In this document: positions 13,694 to 14,167 of the stretch, one piece after another
Layout: every line of letters starts with the position of its first letter
How positions within the stretch are numbered: the first letter of the stretch is position 1
Assembly (NCBI GenBank): GCA_945861845.1
Contig: CAMAWS010000023.1
Span: 1-14,167, forward strand
Reading direction: 5' to 3'
Length of the DNA: 14,167 bases
Source: Candidatus Sulfopaludibacter sp. SbA3
GTDB lineage: Bacteria > Acidobacteriota > Terriglobia > 20CM-2-55-15
The notes under the pieces: generated by a model
The model's database searches: none
What the model was told of the DNA's origin: nothing
Seen by the model: only the letters and a program-made list of their open reading frames with translations
Position numbers and translations under genes: made by a program

Positions 13694-14167
13694 ATGAATC
13701 CGATCAACAAACCATCAGCGATGGCGCTACTCTGCGAAGCGACGCCGGTTGTAATACTCGCGGGAGGCAAAGGCACGCGCCTTCTGCCTTACACAACTGC
13801 ACTGCCGAAGCCTTTGATGCCTGTCGGCGATTACCCCATTCTTGAGATTCTCCTTCGACAGCTTGCGACCCAGGGATTCCGGAACATCACGCTCGCGGTC
13901 GGCCACCTTGCGGGATTGATCCAGGCTTATTTCAAGGATGGAAAGGATTGGGGAATCGAGATTACGTACGCCCAGGAAACAACTCCTCTCGGCACGGCGG
14001 GACCTATTGCGCGGCTGCCCAAGTCCGAACGATCCACGCTGGTCCTGAATGGCGATCTGCTGACGACCCTGGATTTCGGAAGGATCGTGCGTTTCCACTA
14101 CGAAAAAGGCGCCACGGCAACGATCGGAACAACGCGCCGGCGGGAAACCGTGCAGTTTGGCGTTATT
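13694..14167 (+). CDS. Nucleotide-sugar pyrophosphorylase (sugar-1-phosphate nucleotidyltransferase), partial
   Basis: The frame runs 158 codons to the right edge without a stop. After a short non-conserved start it reads VVILAGGKGTRLLPYTTALPKPLMPVGDYPILEILLRQL, the NTP-transferase signature GGxGTRLxPxT...PKPLxPVG. Then come the nucleotide-contacting TPLGTAGPIA and the metal-binding Asp in LVLNGDLLT. The enzyme joins a sugar 1-phosphate to a nucleotide, giving an activated sugar for glycan assembly, in the cytoplasm. The details resemble GDP-mannose and related pyrophosphorylases, but the specificity-setting C-terminal part is missing. The ATG at 13694 lacks a good ribosome site; the ATG at 13721 (Met10) is an alternative. 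It fits the neighbouring glycosyltransferase and ligase genes as a precursor supplier. Confidence 0.88.
   Translation, partial: MNPINKPSAMALLCEATPVVILAGGKGTRLLPYTTALPKPLMPVGDYPILEILLRQLATQGFRNITLAVGHLAGLIQAYFKDGKDWGIEITYAQETTPLGTAGPIARLPKSERSTLVLNGDLLTTLDFGRIVRFHYEKGATATIGTTRRRETVQFGVI

Noticed and set aside
1..14167. CRISPR array, integrase, tRNA or rRNA gene
   Set aside because: No spaced direct repeats, recombinase motifs or RNA gene cores were found on either strand.

Overview
The window looks like part of the chromosome of a Gram-negative (diderm) bacterium of moderately high GC. The evidence is a type IV pilus assembly operon, a LolA-like periplasmic lipoprotein carrier and Wzy_C/WaaL-type ligases. 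The pilin type, the short divergent PilM, the TPR-fused membrane glycosylation proteins and the palindromic repeats with a GGGACAG core all resemble Acidobacteriota. That assignment is inference, not proof.

Left part (1-5196, minus strand): one compact operon, read from right to left. The order is lolA-like, pilC (gspF family), pilB (gspE family), pilM, pilN, pilO, and the last gene runs off the left edge. Gaps are 14 nt or less, several stops and starts overlap, and two starts are non-ATG (TTG for pilM, GTG for pilO). Together these encode the inner-membrane motor and platform of a type IV pilus, headed by an outer-membrane lipoprotein carrier.

Middle (5197-8714): a 38-bp perfect inverted repeat lies between lolA and a minus-strand TMTC-like GT-C/TPR membrane protein, and it supplies that gene's stop codon. 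A divergent plus-strand GT-C glycosyltransferase (PMT/GT39-like) starts 45 bp away. A good sigma-70 promoter for the TMTC-like gene fills that gap. After the GT-C gene come a second palindrome and three 11-bp tandem repeats, in the space where it converges with the pilin genes.

Pilins and ligases (8715-13551): two tandem, closely similar type IV pilin genes on the minus strand share a 346-bp divergent intergenic region with two tandem plus-strand genes. Those two genes encode Wzy_C-family O-antigen ligase/O-oligosaccharyltransferase proteins with C-terminal TPRs. The intergenic region carries a sigma-54-type -24/-12 element facing the pilins, with repeated TTGTCA upstream of it. A third palindrome (11145-11208) is inserted in frame inside the first ligase gene.

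Right edge (13694-14167): the start of a nucleotide-sugar pyrophosphorylase gene.

Working model (inference): pilus assembly, tandem pilins, two GT-C enzymes, two bactoprenol-glycan ligases and a sugar-nucleotide synthase form a surface locus. In it the ligases may glycosylate the neighbouring pilins or build a cell-surface polysaccharide. The features that stand out most are the ligase-pilin pairing, the sigma-54 promoter, and three palindromic elements that have altered coding ends or coding sequence.
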